From Aquificota bacterium (lineage in GTDB: Bacteria > Aquificota > Aquificia > Aquificales > QOAS01), in the NCBI GenBank assembly GCA_026987085.1, contig JALSNH010000061.1:1-12191 (forward strand): a stretch of 12,191 nucleotides of DNA, in the 5' to 3' direction. Below are positions 11,915 through 12,191 of the stretch, one piece after another (the first letter of the stretch is position 1; the number at the start of each line of letters is the position of its first letter). A program made the translations under genes and the position numbers. The notes under the pieces are model-generated. The model was not told the origin of the DNA, searched no databases, and saw nothing but the letters and a program-made list of their open reading frames with translations.

Positions 11915-12191
11915 ATGGCCTTTAAAGACCTCAGAGAATTTATAAAAATTCTTGAAAAACATGGAGAGTTGATAAGGATTAAAGACCCCATCTCTCCCAT
12001 TTTGGAAATTTCCTATTTCACCGATAGGGTTTCCAAATTACCACCCGACCAAAATAAGGCCCTTTTATTTGAAAAACCTATAAAGGAAGATGGAACACCA
12101 TACGGAATACCGGTTTTGACCAACGCTTTAGGTTCCGAAAAGAGGATAAAACTTGCCTTGGGTTATCAAAATTTGGAAGATATAGGTTGGA
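11915..12191 (+). CDS. ubiD: UbiD family decarboxylase, 3'-truncated by window edge
   Basis: UbiD enzymes use prenylated FMN, made by UbiX, to decarboxylate 4-hydroxybenzoate derivatives in quinone synthesis or other aromatic and unsaturated acids. The first 92 residues are visible and match the family N terminus: FKDLREFIKILEKHGELIRI, then PISPILEISYFTDRVS, ALLFEKP, and GIPVLTNALGSEKRIKLALG. The catalytic and prFMN-binding regions lie beyond the window, so a role in menaquinone or ubiquinone synthesis versus another decarboxylation is open. No Shine-Dalgarno is seen: the 12 bp after the pseudopilin stop read CCTCCT just before the start, the complement of a ribosome binding site. A TAATCT (11900-11905) 9 nt upstream could be a -10 for a leaderless mRNA. 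Confidence 0.9.
   Translation, partial: MAFKDLREFIKILEKHGELIRIKDPISPILEISYFTDRVSKLPPDQNKALLFEKPIKEDGTPYGIPVLTNALGSEKRIKLALGYQNLEDIGW

Noticed and set aside
1..12191. CRISPR array, insertion sequence, toxin-antitoxin pair or phage defence genes
   Set aside because: No regularly spaced repeats, transposase-like frames, terminal inverted repeats or small paired genes were found; every large frame has a housekeeping or surface-related assignment.

Overview
The window looks like ordinary chromosome from a thermophilic bacterium. Protein style suggests the Aquificota, perhaps Desulfurobacteriaceae, but that placement is an impression from reading and was not tested. The main thermophile marker is a TtuA-type tRNA thiolase (the s2T54 modification, known from thermophiles). 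AGA/AAA-rich codons, Lys/Glu-rich proteins and strong GGAGG ribosome binding sites fit the same picture. I see no rRNA, tRNA, CRISPR array, insertion sequence or phage gene.

Layout. (1) Positions 1-1751, + strand: the 3' part of a dihydrolipoamide-dehydrogenase-like flavoprotein, followed with zero spacing (TAAATG) by a ModB/CysT-type ABC permease. (2) Positions 1834-5888, an RNA-modification and redox block: an A-type Fe-S carrier (HesB/IscA, +), rsuA (-), truD (+), an atypical thioredoxin-reductase-like flavoprotein (+) and ttuA (-). These genes alternate strand and are packed very tightly. The convergent carrier/rsuA pair shares a TTAA stop, the divergent rsuA/truD starts are 24 bp apart, and the convergent reductase/ttuA stops are 4 bp apart. 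(3) Positions 6034-8914: a compact alpha operon, rpmJ-rpsM-rpsK-rpsD-rpoA-rplQ, driven by an extended -10 promoter (TGCTATAAT). (4) Positions 8965-9639, - strand: a small transaldolase of the Fsa/TalC family with transaldolase-type active-site residues. (5) Positions 9640-9835: a 196-bp gap with three neighbouring, partly mutually exclusive hairpins. (6) Positions 9836-11365, - strand: a GT39/PMT_2 membrane glycosyltransferase, divergent from a cysteine-rich type IV pseudopilin (11411-11902), then the 5' end of ubiD (11915 to the window edge).

How the genes relate. Three RNA-modifying enzymes (16S rRNA psi516, tRNA psi13, tRNA s2U54) sit beside ribosomal-protein and RNA polymerase genes, so this is largely an information-processing neighbourhood. 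The Fe-S carrier and the CAIC-type reductase could support the Fe-S-dependent TtuA, but that link is inferred from proximity only.

The most notable signals are: several genes without a Shine-Dalgarno whose nearest -10-like box lies only about 10-13 nt before the start codon, suggesting leaderless mRNAs; an SD-sequestering hairpin before the reductase; the reductase's degenerate NADPH-binding motifs; the 9.71-9.78 kb hairpin cluster; and the eight-cysteine pseudopilin opposite a glycosyltransferase. I found no clear new multi-gene system.
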